This document shows, piece by piece, positions 34,892 to 45,057 of a stretch of DNA of 64,000 nucleotides. The number at the start of each line of letters is the position of its first letter. The first letter of the stretch is position 1. The notes below the pieces were generated by a model. That model was not told the DNA's origin. It saw only the letters and a list, made by a program, of their open reading frames with translations, and ran no database searches. The DNA is taken from positions 1 to 64,000 of the forward strand of contig JBCCCR010000033.1 of NCBI GenBank assembly GCA_039033415.1, given 5' to 3'. A program made the translations under genes and the position numbers. Origin of the DNA: Pseudomonadota bacterium. Its GTDB lineage: Bacteria; Pseudomonadota; Gammaproteobacteria; Xanthomonadales; SZUA-38.

Positions 34892-35355
34892 TAGACCTGC
34901 TGCATTTCCCAGGATTCAAGCAATTCCATGACGTGCTCCGGGCTGTCGGCGGCCCGGAGCTGGTCGCGCCGCTCGGCGTCATGGAACGTTTCGGCGACCA
35001 GCGCGAGTAGCTTCAGGTGCTGGTCTTCGTGAGATTCCGGCACCATCAGAGCAAACACTAGATCGACGGGCTTGCCGTCGCTGCTGTCGAAGTCCACCGG
35101 GTCGTGCAGCTTCAGCAGGCAGCCCGCCGCCGCCGGCAGCTCGGCCAGGCGGCAGTGGGGCAGGGCCACACCTTGCCCTAACGCCGTGGTACCGATGCGC
35201 TCTCGCGCGCAGAGCCCGGAATATACGGTCCGCTCTTCGATGCCCTCGGCGGCGGGATAAAGCGACGCGGCGGCGACCTCCAGAACCCGCTTTTTGCTCC
35301 TGGCCTTAACGTCAATAGCGATACGCTCAGGGTTGATCAGATCCGATATCAGCAT
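34891..35355 (-). CDS. ptsN: PTS EIIA(Ntr) protein
   Basis: 154 residues of the EIIA-Ntr / fructose-type EIIA fold; phospho-His about 67 in GQGVALPHCRL. It relays the phosphorylation state of the nitrogen-related PTS to targets such as potassium and sigma-54 control. Gene order rpoN-hpf-ptsN is conserved across proteobacteria. The stop codon is TAG made from the last base of the MITE-like element plus the TA duplication; before insertion it would have been TAA. The protein ends ESWEMQQV and is therefore unchanged by the insertion. Confidence 0.96.
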   Translation of the reverse strand: MLISDLINPERIAIDVKARSKKRVLEVAAASLYPAAEGIEERTVYSGLCARERIGTTALGQGVALPHCRLAELPAAAGCLLKLHDPVDFDSSDGKPVDLVFALMVPESHEDQHLKLLALVAETFHDAERRDQLRAADSPEHVMELLESWEMQQV

Positions 35356-35406
35356 GGCAGATGCCTTTCTTCGCCTTATTTTTCGATTTGCCGCTGAAGC
35401 GAACGG

Positions 35407-35730
35407 TCAGTTTGTGCCCATAGATTTCAGCGGCACGTCGCCACTGTGGTCCCGCAGTTTCTCTTTGTACTTGATGACCTGTCGATCGAGACGGTCGACC
35501 AGCATGTCGATGGAGGCGTACATGTCTTCGGATTGTGCGTCGGCAAAAAACTTTTTGCCGCTGCCGTTGAGGGTCGCCTCAGCGTGCTGCTGATGACGGT
35601 CAACGCCTAGGATGACGTGCACATCGAGCAGGTGATCGAAGTGTTTCACCACCCGCTTGAATCGGCTCTCTACCTTCTTGCGAAGGGCCGGCGTGATATC
35701 GATATTGCGTCCGGTGAGATTGATTTGCAT
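35407..35730 (-). CDS. hpf: Ribosome hibernation promoting factor (short form)
   Basis: 107 residues of the S30AE/RaiA family. Seen: MQINLTGRNIDITPALR at the N-terminus and HAEATLNGSGKKFFADAQ ... DMYASIDMLVDRLDRQVIKYKEK. The short form lacks the C-terminal dimerisation domain of long HPF. It binds the 30S subunit in stationary phase. Located 21 bp downstream of rpoN, its usual place. Confidence 0.96.
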   Translation of the reverse strand: MQINLTGRNIDITPALRKKVESRFKRVVKHFDHLLDVHVILGVDRHQQHAEATLNGSGKKFFADAQSEDMYASIDMLVDRLDRQVIKYKEKLRDHSGDVPLKSMGTN

Positions 35731-35751
35731 GACACGCTCCTCCTTTGGAAG

Positions 35752-37266
35752 TTACATCAACCGCTTACGTCGGGATGATGAGGGAATGTTCAGCGCTTCT
35801 CGGTACTTGGCGACCGTGCGCCGGGCAACGTCGATGCCCTGGTCGTTCAGCAGCTGAGCGAGCTTGCTGTCGCTGAGTGGCTTGGCCGGCGGTTCACCCT
35901 CAACCAGTCGATTGATCATGGCCTGGATGGCGGTTGCCGACATCTCTCCGCCGTCGCTGGTGCCGACATGGCTGGAAAAGAAATACTTGAATTCAAAGAT
36001 CCCCCGCGGGGTGACCATGTACTTGCGCGTTGTCACCCGAGACACCGTCGACTCGTGCATATCGATGGTATCGGCCACTTCGCGCAAAACCAGAGGCTTC
36101 ATCGCCTCCGGGCCCAGCTCGAAGAAATCCGACTGGTATCGGACGATCGCGTTGGCCACCTTCAGCAGGGTTTCGTTTCGCGCCTCCAGGCTCTTGATCA
36201 GCCAGCGGGCCTCCTGCAGCTGGCCCCGGAGATAGTTCGAGTCTTCTTTGCTGGCTTTGCCGATCATGCCTGCATAAAAATCGTTGACCCGCAGCTGCGG
36301 CATGGTGTCTTCGGGCAGCCGCGCAATCCACACGCCGGCGCGTTTTTCGACCACCACGTCCGGGGTTACGTATTCGGTCGGGGTCGATGAGAAATGGGCG
36401 CCCGGGCGCGGCTCCAGCGATCGGACCAGCTCGATGCCCTGACGCAGCTGGTCATCGGTCAGCGACAGCTTGCGCCGCAGTCCGACGATGTCCTGCTTGG
36501 CGAGCAGGTCCAGGCCTTGGTCGACAATCTTGCTGGCGACCCTGAGGCCGCTCGTATCGTCGGCCAGTGTCGCCAGCTGAATCGTCAGGCATTCCTGGAG
36601 TGAACAGGAGGCGGCACCGAGCGGATCAAAATGCTGAAGCCGGTGACGCATCGCCTCCACCTCGTCACTTTCCACCTCCCACTCCGGCAGCAGACTCATA
36701 CGAATCGCTTCAACCGTTTCGGTGAGGTAACCATCGTCGCCAATCGCGTCGATGATCGCCACGCCAATGGCCACATCTCGCGGCAGGGCATGACTCAGGT
36801 TGAGTTGCCAAAGCAGGTGTTCGGCCAGCGTGTCCTGGTCGCTGTCAGCGAAGTCCATGGGTCTGTCGCTGAAATCGCCGCTGCTGCGGGTGGTGCCGGT
36901 AGTGGACGCCGCGTAACGCTCCTCATAGAGGATGTTATCCGTATCAGCGTCCACGTCGGGACCGGCGTCGGGCTGCGTATCGGGTGTGGTGAAGGCGTCT
37001 TTTTCCGCGTCAACACCGATCTCATCGGTGGCGGTGGCCTCGACGGTGCGCTCATCGATCGTCGCGCGATCGCCGGCGTTATCGTCCGCCCCGGCCGCCG
37101 ACGTGAGCTCCAGGTCTTCGCGCTCGAGCAGGGGGTTGGTTTCCAGCGCTTCCAGGAGCTGGGTTTCGAGTTCCTGAGAAGAGAGCTGCAGCAGTTTGAT
37201 GGCCTGCTGCAGCTGAGGCGTCATGTTGAGCTGTTGCCCGAGACGCAGTTGTAGGGCGGGTTTCAA
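35752..37266 (-). CDS. rpoN: RNA polymerase sigma-54 factor
   Basis: 504 residues. Region I at the N-terminus is glutamine- and leucine-rich (QLRLGQQLNMTPQLQQAIKLL); acidic region II about 55-140; core-binding domain 150-300; HTH near ADTIDMHESTVSRVTTRKYM; and the RpoN box ARRTVAKYREALNIPSS near the end. It directs transcription at -24/-12 promoters with activator ATPases, which include the type controlling pili and nitrogen genes. A 167-bp gap separates it from lptB, so it may have its own promoter. Confidence 0.97.
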   Translation of the reverse strand: MKPALQLRLGQQLNMTPQLQQAIKLLQLSSQELETQLLEALETNPLLEREDLELTSAAGADDNAGDRATIDERTVEATATDEIGVDAEKDAFTTPDTQPDAGPDVDADTDNILYEERYAASTTGTTRSSGDFSDRPMDFADSDQDTLAEHLLWQLNLSHALPRDVAIGVAIIDAIGDDGYLTETVEAIRMSLLPEWEVESDEVEAMRHRLQHFDPLGAASCSLQECLTIQLATLADDTSGLRVASKIVDQGLDLLAKQDIVGLRRKLSLTDDQLRQGIELVRSLEPRPGAHFSSTPTEYVTPDVVVEKRAGVWIARLPEDTMPQLRVNDFYAGMIGKASKEDSNYLRGQLQEARWLIKSLEARNETLLKVANAIVRYQSDFFELGPEAMKPLVLREVADTIDMHESTVSRVTTRKYMVTPRGIFEFKYFFSSHVGTSDGGEMSATAIQAMINRLVEGEPPAKPLSDSKLAQLLNDQGIDVARRTVAKYREALNIPSSSRRKRLM

Positions 37267-37433
37267 CGTATCTGTGCCTGAAGACCGTTCAAAGGGCTAC
37301 GCCACTGAATCGGTAATGCCACGTATCAAGACGGGCTTGCGAATCCATTTTATGCCTCGCTACCGCACTTGCCTAGTACATGGCTTGTAAAGAACCGTGT
37401 CGGAAACCTGCCGGAATTTTTGCCCGTGAACGA

Positions 37434-38159
37434 TCACAGGTTGAAATCCTGACCCAGATAAACGTCGCGCACCTGCTTGTTGGCCAACACGTCAGCCGGT
37501 GACCCTTCGGCAAGCACTTTGCCTTCGCTAAGAATGTAGGCGCTATCGCAGATCTTGAGCGTTTCCTGCACATTGTGATCGGTAACAAGCACGCCGATAC
37601 CCCGCGCCTTCAGATGATTGACGATGCGCTGGATTTCGTTGATGGAGATCGGATCAACACCGGCAAAAGGCTCGTCCAGCAGCATGTAGCGCGGCGCGGC
37701 AGCCAGTGCTCTGGCGATCTCAACGCGCCTTCGTTCGCCGCCGGAGAGCGTAATGCCCTTCTGACCCGCCAGGTGTCCAACCTGAAGCTCGTCGAGCAAC
37801 TGTTCGAGTTCAGCGCGGCGGTCACCTCGGCTGAGCCCCTTGCGCAGCTGCAGGATCGCCATGATGTTGTCCCGAACGCTGAGCTGCCGAAAGATCGACG
37901 GTTCCTGGGGCAGGTAGCCGATGCCGAGGTGCGCTCGGCGGTTCATGGGCATACCCGTGATGTCCTGTTCGTCGAGCCAGATGGTTCCCGAGTCGCAGCG
38001 GACCAGACCCACCATCATGTAAAAGCAGGTGGTTTTGCCGGCGCCGTTCGGGCCCAGCAGGCCGACCGTTTCACCCTGGCGAACGGTGACCGAACAGCCG
38101 TCGACCACGGCGCGTGATTTGTACGTTTTGGACAGGGTGTCCGCGCGGAGAATCGACAT
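37434..38159 (-). CDS. lptB: LPS export ABC transporter ATP-binding protein LptB
   Basis: 241 residues. Walker A GLLGPNGAGKTTCFYMMVGL, the Q-loop near YLPQEPSIFRQLSV, signature LSGGERRRVEIARALA, Walker B YMLLDEPFAGVDPI, and VTDHNVQETLKICDSAYIL. It powers the LptFG complex that lifts LPS from the inner membrane to the LptC-LptA bridge. Follows lptA after 31 bp in the standard kdsD-kdsC-lptC-lptA-lptB order. Confidence 0.97.
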   Translation of the reverse strand: MSILRADTLSKTYKSRAVVDGCSVTVRQGETVGLLGPNGAGKTTCFYMMVGLVRCDSGTIWLDEQDITGMPMNRRAHLGIGYLPQEPSIFRQLSVRDNIMAILQLRKGLSRGDRRAELEQLLDELQVGHLAGQKGITLSGGERRRVEIARALAAAPRYMLLDEPFAGVDPISINEIQRIVNHLKARGIGVLVTDHNVQETLKICDSAYILSEGKVLAEGSPADVLANKQVRDVYLGQDFNL

Positions 38160-38190
38160 CAGCCGGGTTGAGAAGCGTTAGAGGCTGGCG

Positions 38191-38691
38191 TCAGCCGTCC
38201 GCCGGCTTCTGCGGCGGGGTGTAGATAAACAGCACCGGTTTGTCGCTGTTGCCACCGGCATCGAGCTGCTGTGTATTCAGATCGTAGTTGATTGTTTCAG
38301 CCCGCATCTCGTCACCGGCCTTACGGACTTGAGCCTGGCCGATGAGCGTGACCTTTTCGTCCTGCAGGAAGTAGTCGATACGCTCAGCCCGGCCGTCGAG
38401 CGGACTGCCGTCGTCCAGCTCTTCGCGCCAGCGCGCCGGTTCGGTCTCTTTGCCGATAATCTCGATGCGCACCAGCGCCCCCTTGTCGTCGCGAAACACC
38501 CGGGCGCTGTCGCTGGTGATTGTCAGACTGCCCTGGGTCAGCTCGAAGCCCCGGCTGAACTCAACGACGCCCGCGTTTTCCGTCGACCGTCCAGCCCGGA
38601 ACTCTGCGCGCTGGTTACGATCCTCGGTACGAGCCCAGGCGGCAGCACTGATCAGGCTGGCGCAGAGCAGAAGCACAGAACGCTTTTTCAT
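38191..38691 (-). CDS. lptA: LPS transport periplasmic protein LptA
   Basis: 166 residues from the ATG at 38689-38691, which gives a clean signal peptide (MKKRSVLLLCASLISAAAWA); an in-frame ATG at 38709 would add six residues and overlap lptC by 17 bp. The mature part is an OstA/LptA beta-jellyroll (VVEFSRGFELTQGSLTITSD, GKETEPARWRE, KVTLIGQAQV). It forms the periplasmic bridge that carries LPS from LptC to LptD. Ends with a short proline-rich tail. Confidence 0.93.
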   Translation of the reverse strand: MKKRSVLLLCASLISAAAWARTEDRNQRAEFRAGRSTENAGVVEFSRGFELTQGSLTITSDSARVFRDDKGALVRIEIIGKETEPARWREELDDGSPLDGRAERIDYFLQDEKVTLIGQAQVRKAGDEMRAETINYDLNTQQLDAGGNSDKPVLFIYTPPQKPADG

Positions 38692-38692
38692 G

Positions 38693-39241
38693 TCAGCTCG
38701 GTGGTTCATAAAAGCCTTTGACCTGGCTGAGTATATCGAACTGCTGGCGAGACAGGTCTACTTCAAATCCCACTCCCTCAGACCGCATGTCCGCGCGAAT
38801 GACTTCGACGGCCGCCTCGGAACTGGCGAGATTCTCCTGCGGCAGCACGGTGACGTCGGAGGTGTTGACAATGGTCAGTGGCGCTTGTTCCGAAGCCAGC
38901 TTAACTGGCCCCGGCAGCCAGATTTCATCTCCCTCCCGGTTGATCCAGGCGCTGTCCGACTGCATCTGCCAGGTGACCTCGCCAGCCTCAAAGAGCGTCA
39001 GGTGCGGCGTGGTGATCGTGACCGACTCGTCCTCTTGATTCTTTTCAAGATAGGGAGACTGAACGCGGAAGCTTGGTCGGCCGCTTGGATCCATCACCAG
39101 CAGATCAAATTCCTCCAGCAGATAATCCGACCGCGCGGCGGGCAAAGTCTCCACTTCCTCGGGCTCGCGAAGGCTCGACGCCAGCCAAAACGTGAACGTC
39201 AGCCCCAGGGCCGCAGCAACAAAGCGGGTACGGGACTGCAA
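38693..39241 (-). CDS. lptC: LPS export protein LptC
   Basis: 182 residues, single-pass inner-membrane protein. One N-terminal membrane helix (FVAAALGLTFTFWLASSL) and a periplasmic LptC jellyroll (DYLLEEFDLLVMDPSGRPSF, LTLFEAGEVTWQMQSDSAW, VEVIRADMRSEGVGF). It receives LPS from LptBFG and passes it to LptA. Position between kdsC (9-bp gap) and lptA supports the call. Confidence 0.93.
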   Translation of the reverse strand: MQSRTRFVAAALGLTFTFWLASSLREPEEVETLPAARSDYLLEEFDLLVMDPSGRPSFRVQSPYLEKNQEDESVTITTPHLTLFEAGEVTWQMQSDSAWINREGDEIWLPGPVKLASEQAPLTIVNTSDVTVLPQENLASSEAAVEVIRADMRSEGVGFEVDLSRQQFDILSQVKGFYEPPS

Positions 39242-39250
39242 CGGCCGTCG

Positions 39251-39763
39251 TCAGCCGGCGGCGCCGGTCGGCATGATGAGGTCGCATACGTCCCGGACCG
39301 CTCCACTCCCGCCGGGACGGGGCGTCACCCAGTGTGCAACCGCCAGCGCGCTGGCGTGGGCGTTGGGTACCGAGATGGCCAGCCCGGCGCGCTCCAGGGC
39401 GGGCACATCGATCAGGTCATCACCCACATACGCGGTTTCGGACAGTTCGACGCCAGCGTCATCCGCCATGGCGGCGAGCGCCGGGCCCTTGTCGTCGCAG
39501 CCCGCCACCAGTCGGGTGATACCGAGCTCCGCCATGCGGTGGTTGACGATCGGGTTGTCTCGGCCGGTGATGATGCCGACGAGCGTTCCTGCGCGCATGA
39601 GGTGTTTGAGGCCGAGGCCATCCTGGGTAAAGAACGCCTTCAGCTCGCGGCCAGCTTCGTCATAGTAAAGGCGGCCGTCGGTCATGACGCCATCGACGTC
39701 AAACACGGCGAGGCGCACGGCGGTCGCTCTGCGCTGAACCGCCTCCGGCACCGCGGCCGTCAC
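39251..39763 (-). CDS. kdsC: 3-deoxy-D-manno-octulosonate-8-phosphate phosphatase
   Basis: 170 residues, HAD phosphatase without a cap domain. Motif I AVFDVDGVMTDGRLYYDEAG, motif II GIITGRDN, motif III CDDKGPAL, and AYVGDDLIDVPAL. It removes phosphate from KDO-8-P, giving the KDO needed for the LPS core. It is one base from kdsD upstream and 9 bp from lptC downstream, so the block makes KDO and exports LPS. Confidence 0.96.
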   Translation of the reverse strand: MTAAVPEAVQRRATAVRLAVFDVDGVMTDGRLYYDEAGRELKAFFTQDGLGLKHLMRAGTLVGIITGRDNPIVNHRMAELGITRLVAGCDDKGPALAAMADDAGVELSETAYVGDDLIDVPALERAGLAISVPNAHASALAVAHWVTPRPGGSGAVRDVCDLIMPTGAAG

Positions 39764-39764
39764 G

Positions 39765-40799
39765 TCAGACGACTCCGGCTCGCAGCAGGTCGTGAATGTT
39801 CAACGCGCCGACGAGCTGGCCGTCTTCTTCGACCAGCAGGCTCGAGATGCCATGACGTTCCATCAGCTGCGCGCCCTCGACGGCCAGCTTGCTGGGCTCG
39901 ATGGTGATGCCCTGAAGGGTCATCACCTCCCTGACCGGGACCTGGCGAATGTCGCCCCCGCGATCCCACGTTCGACGAAGGTCACCGTCGGTAAAGACCC
40001 CGAGCAGCTGGTCGTGCTCGTCGACCACGGCGGTCATACCAAAACCCTTGCGGGTCATTTCATCGACGACCGCCGGCAGCACGGTGTCGGCGGGGACTCT
40101 GGGAATCTCGTCGCCGACGTGCATCAGATCACTGATGTGCACCAGGAGGCGCCGGCCGAGCTGGCCGCCGGGATGGGAGCGCGCAAAGTCTTCCTGCGTG
40201 AAGCCACGCGCGTGCAGCAGCGAGATGGCTAGCGCGTCACCCATCACCAGGGCAGCGGTAGTACTCGATGTCGGTGCCAGGCCCAGCGGGCAGGCTTCCT
40301 GGTCAACGCTCACGTCCACGTGGCGAGTGGCGTTCCGCCCCAGCGTGGAGGACGGATTGCCGGTCAGGGCAATCAGAGGGACGTCGAGGCGCTTGATCAC
40401 CGGCAAGATGGTCAGGAGCTCTTCGGTCTCACCGGAGTTGGATAACGCGAGGGCAACGTCACTGGTCGTGATCATGCCCAGGTCGCCATGGCTGGCTTCG
40501 CCCGGATGAACAAAAAAGGCGGGCGAACCGGTGCTGGCCAGGGTCGCGGCAATCTTGGAGGCTACGTGGCCCGACTTCCCCATGCCCATGACAACAATCC
40601 GGCCCTGACAGCTCAGCATCAGCTGGCACGCGGCGAGGAAGTCTTCGTCGATACGATCGAGCAGCGCCTCGACCGCGGTCATCTCGGTCCGAATGACGGC
40701 CCGCGCCATCGTTCGTGTGGCGGCCTCGTCAAGCCGTGTTGGTCCGAGCGGGATCGTGCCGGTAATCAGGCCGGCAAGCCTGGACGGGATGGGTTCCAT
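39765..40799 (-). CDS. kdsD: D-arabinose 5-phosphate isomerase
   Basis: 344 residues. The SIS sugar isomerase domain (about 50-190; VMGMGKSGHVASKIAATLAS, HPGEASHGDLGMI, SNSGETEELL) is followed by two CBS domains (about 215-344). It makes arabinose-5-phosphate from ribulose-5-phosphate, the first step to KDO. First gene of the kds-lpt block; yrbG lies upstream on the same strand after 37 bp, as in E. coli. Confidence 0.96.
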   Translation of the reverse strand: MEPIPSRLAGLITGTIPLGPTRLDEAATRTMARAVIRTEMTAVEALLDRIDEDFLAACQLMLSCQGRIVVMGMGKSGHVASKIAATLASTGSPAFFVHPGEASHGDLGMITTSDVALALSNSGETEELLTILPVIKRLDVPLIALTGNPSSTLGRNATRHVDVSVDQEACPLGLAPTSSTTAALVMGDALAISLLHARGFTQEDFARSHPGGQLGRRLLVHISDLMHVGDEIPRVPADTVLPAVVDEMTRKGFGMTAVVDEHDQLLGVFTDGDLRRTWDRGGDIRQVPVREVMTLQGITIEPSKLAVEGAQLMERHGISSLLVEEDGQLVGALNIHDLLRAGVV

Positions 40800-40836
40800 A
40801 GTGGGTTCGGAGCTCCGGCGACCGGAAAGCTTCAGT

Positions 40837-41808
40837 CTATTGATTCAGCTCAGTGTAAAAGACCATCGCCTGGTAAGCCACAAAAGCTGCGAGCAGAACT
40901 GCGCCGGAAAAACGCGAGATTCGGCCCGGGCCCCTGAAGCCATAGGCCATTAAGAACAGCATCAGCGACAGACCCAGCATGATGGTGTAGTCGCGGTAGA
41001 GGAGGGTCTTGTCAACCGCGGTCGGCTCGATGCTGGCCGCAATGCCCAGCACGCCGAGCAGATTGAACATGTTAGAGCCGATGATATTGCCGATGACCAG
41101 CTCGTACTCGCGCTTCAAGACGCTGGCGATGGCGGCGGCAAGTTCCGGCAGGCTGGTGCCGATCGCCACGACCGTCAGGCCGATCACCACATCCGACACG
41201 CCCATGATGCGGGCAATGTCCGTAGCGCCAAGGACCAGAATGTGGGAGCTCGCCGGCAGCACGATCATGCCCAGCATCAGCCAGCCCAGCGCGACGGGCG
41301 TCGACATGTCTGAGGGGATTTCGGTGGCAAACTCGGCGGCGATCGGGTCAGGCCCGCTGCGCTGCATGCCGATCGCGGCCATCCAGGTGGTCATCAGGAG
41401 CAGGCCGAACAGCAGGATAGCGCCGTCAACACGGCCCAGGTTCTGATCCAGCATCAGGACCAGTGCGAGTACCGACACCACCAGCAGGATCGGATACTCG
41501 CGACGCAGGGTGTCGGAGTGAATCTGCAGCGGATAGATGCTGGCTGCCACCCCAAGGATCAGGGCGATGTTAGCAATGTTGGATCCAACTGCGTTGCCGA
41601 CCGCCAGCCCCGGATTGCCGCGGAGCGCGGCAACCCCGGATACCACCATTTCCGGGGCGGATGTGCCAAACCCGATGACCGTCAAGCCGATGATCAGCGG
41701 CGACACGCCCAGGTTGCGCGCGGTGGCTGCCGCCCCCGCCACGAATCGATCTGCGCCCCATACCAGGAACACAAAACCGATGGCGATGAGTCCTAGCGAA
41801 AGCAGCAT
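40837..41808 (-). CDS. yrbG: CaCA-family calcium/sodium antiporter YrbG
   Basis: 323 residues with about ten membrane helices in two inverted halves, each with an alpha repeat: VIGFGTSAPEMVVSGVAALRG ... NAVGSNIANIALILG in the first half and VVAIGTSLPELAAAIAS ... NIIGSNMFNLLGVLG in the second. The paired G-T-S-x-P-E motifs carry the cation-binding glutamates. It exchanges Na+ for Ca2+ in the inner membrane; family assignment is firm, ion specificity inferred. A 248-bp intergenic region separates it from the divergent ibaG. Confidence 0.95.
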   Translation of the reverse strand: MLLSLGLIAIGFVFLVWGADRFVAGAAATARNLGVSPLIIGLTVIGFGTSAPEMVVSGVAALRGNPGLAVGNAVGSNIANIALILGVAASIYPLQIHSDTLRREYPILLVVSVLALVLMLDQNLGRVDGAILLFGLLLMTTWMAAIGMQRSGPDPIAAEFATEIPSDMSTPVALGWLMLGMIVLPASSHILVLGATDIARIMGVSDVVIGLTVVAIGTSLPELAAAIASVLKREYELVIGNIIGSNMFNLLGVLGIAASIEPTAVDKTLLYRDYTIMLGLSLMLFLMAYGFRGPGRISRFSGAVLLAAFVAYQAMVFYTELNQ

Positions 41809-42056
41809 AGGCGTAGTGCAGGGTTGTCCATCAAGGTGAATTCGGGTCTCTTATTATTTTGTGTAGCGCCGCCCCGCCGCGCATCCTGCCCAGCGCCGGT
41901 ACGGTTTCGGTAGTGCCAGATTTCCTATAACATCGCCCGCCTCTACCGACCGATCAGGTGGCGGCAGACGGGCCGGCACAGGATTTCAGACGCTGCTGTT
42001 GATCGCAGCAACCCGCGGCGCACAACCAGCGGATAACGGGCAAGGGGCGAAAGTCT

Positions 42057-43572
<1,516 letters not shown>

Positions 43573-43613
43573 GGGCCGACCAGGCGTGATCGCGGGGGGA
43601 TTCCTCCGGTAAC

Positions 43614-44441
43614 TTAAGGTCCCACGCTCGGGCAGGGTTCACAAACCCACTCGGTGAGCCGCATCTCGATCACCTCGTCATCGTCACCGTCGATCTGTTC
43701 CAGCCTAACCGGTAGAAATCCGAGCTTTGGAGCGTGCCAGGAACGCGTCTGGCGCCGCGGGTTACTGTGATGCCGGTTGACCAATACGGTTTGCAGCTCC
43801 CCCTCGCTGGTGTCGGTAACGGTAACTTCGTCGGTGCGGGAGTAGGTGTGCTGACGGACGTTGCCGCGTTCGACAGTCTCAAAGGCAAACTGCTGCTGAC
43901 CCTCCGCGAGCTGGCGCATCAGCTTCAGGTTAATCAACATGCGATCGGTCTGCCCGGCCACCAGCGGCAGCATAAAGTCTTTTTTCTTGTAGACGCCCTC
44001 CACCTGCAGCCGGTCCCAGTCAAAACGGGCGCGTCCCTCGCGTCGTGAAAAGCGAATGCCCTGCTGATAATCGTAGTCACGCGAGAGCAGAGAACCGTCG
44101 TCCGCCAGCTCAAACTGGCTTCGCTCGGTGATTTTGCCACCCAGAAAACCGGCGAGACCCCGGTTTGCCTCGGTTGATACGCGATAGGTCCATTGAGCGC
44201 CCGATTTCTTTAGCGAGGCCTCGGACCGACCCAGCAGCCGGCCGTTGAGGTAGACGTCGTAGCGCGCGGAAAAGGGGGTCAGCTGCTGCGCCGGGCAATA
44301 CCCGACGGGCGGCGGACCCGCGTCCTCAGCCGCGGCCGTTTGAATCAGCGCCAGGCAGGCCGCGGCCAGCAGAGCCAACCGCCGCCACGCGAAGCGGCTG
44401 CGTGAGCGTGTCGCCATCAAAACAGACCTGTCCGTTTGCAT
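43614..44441 (-). CDS. DUF3108 exported protein
   Basis: 275 residues from the ATG at 44439-44441, preceded by a strong AGGAAGGG. Arg-rich n-region and hydrophobic stretch RLALLAAACLALIQTAAAED form a signal peptide. The rest is a beta-rich DUF3108 domain (FSARYDVYLNGRLLGRSEASL ... YRVSTEANRGLAGFLGG). A C-terminal CEPC pair is visible. The N-terminal 116 bp overlap the purN end in another frame. Periplasmic, function unknown; in many gammaproteobacteria this domain also follows purN. Confidence 0.85.
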   Translation of the reverse strand: MQTDRSVLMATRSRSRFAWRRLALLAAACLALIQTAAAEDAGPPPVGYCPAQQLTPFSARYDVYLNGRLLGRSEASLKKSGAQWTYRVSTEANRGLAGFLGGKITERSQFELADDGSLLSRDYDYQQGIRFSRREGRARFDWDRLQVEGVYKKKDFMLPLVAGQTDRMLINLKLMRQLAEGQQQFAFETVERGNVRQHTYSRTDEVTVTDTSEGELQTVLVNRHHSNPRRQTRSWHAPKLGFLPVRLEQIDGDDDEVIEMRLTEWVCEPCPSVGP

Positions 44442-45057
44442 ACCTGACCCTTCCTTCGCCAAACCACCGAACCACCGATACCAGCAGCTGGTGCTCAAGC
44501 GGCAGCAGGCGGCTGGCCAGTGTTTGGGGTGTGTCCTCCGGCTCGACGGGCAGCGTGATTTGGGCGATTACCGGGCCGCCATCGAGCTCAGGGGTTACAA
44601 AATGAACGCTTGCCCCGTGTTCTTTGACACCAGCTTCCAGCGCACGTTCATGGGTTTTTAAGCCGCGGAAGTCGGGCAGCAGCGAGGGGTGCAGATTGAT
44701 CATGCGACCCACGAATTGGCTGACAAACTCCGCACCAAGAATTCGCATAAAACCAGCTAAAACAATTAGCTGTAGATCATTTCTCGAAAGAGCTTCAGCT
44801 AGAGTATGTTCAAAGTCCGCGCGCTCATCGAATAACCGGTGGTCGATCACCGCCGTTTCAACGCCGGCCTCACGCGCGTGAACAAGCCCCTCTGCGTCGG
44901 GTCGATTGCTGATCACCAGCGAGACGCGAAAAGCGCCCTGATGACGCAGCAGCGCCTGCAGGTTGGAGCCACGGCCCGAGATCAGGACTGCGAGATTCAG
45001 ATCGGTTGCGCGAAGATCGCCGGCCGCGCCCGCCGGCACAGCTCGCTGTTCTGTCAC
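44326..45057 (-). CDS. purN: Phosphoribosylglycinamide formyltransferase PurN
   Basis: 243 residues from GTG 45057. Transfers a formyl group from 10-formyl-THF to GAR in purine synthesis. Seen: VLISGRGSNLQALLRHQ, GFMRILGAEFVSQFVGR, NLHPSLLPDFRGLKTHERAL and the catalytic region HGASVHFVTPELDGGPVIAQ. About 25 residues longer than E. coli PurN at the C-terminus; that tail overlaps the DUF3108 signal-peptide region. 4-bp overlap with purM. The N-terminal 17 residues before DLNLAVLISG may also be extra. Confidence 0.95.
   Translation of the reverse strand: MTEQRAVPAGAAGDLRATDLNLAVLISGRGSNLQALLRHQGAFRVSLVISNRPDAEGLVHAREAGVETAVIDHRLFDERADFEHTLAEALSRNDLQLIVLAGFMRILGAEFVSQFVGRMINLHPSLLPDFRGLKTHERALEAGVKEHGASVHFVTPELDGGPVIAQITLPVEPEDTPQTLASRLLPLEHQLLVSVVRWFGEGRVRYANGQVCFDGDTLTQPLRVAAVGSAGRGLPGADSNGRG

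Noticed and set aside
34385-34894. 169-codon plus-strand frame filling most of the MITE-like element (and minus-strand frames at 34485-34874)
   Set aside because: Open frames exist on both strands because the segment is GC-rich. Composition is biased, no family is recognisable, and the conserved structure is at the nucleotide level.
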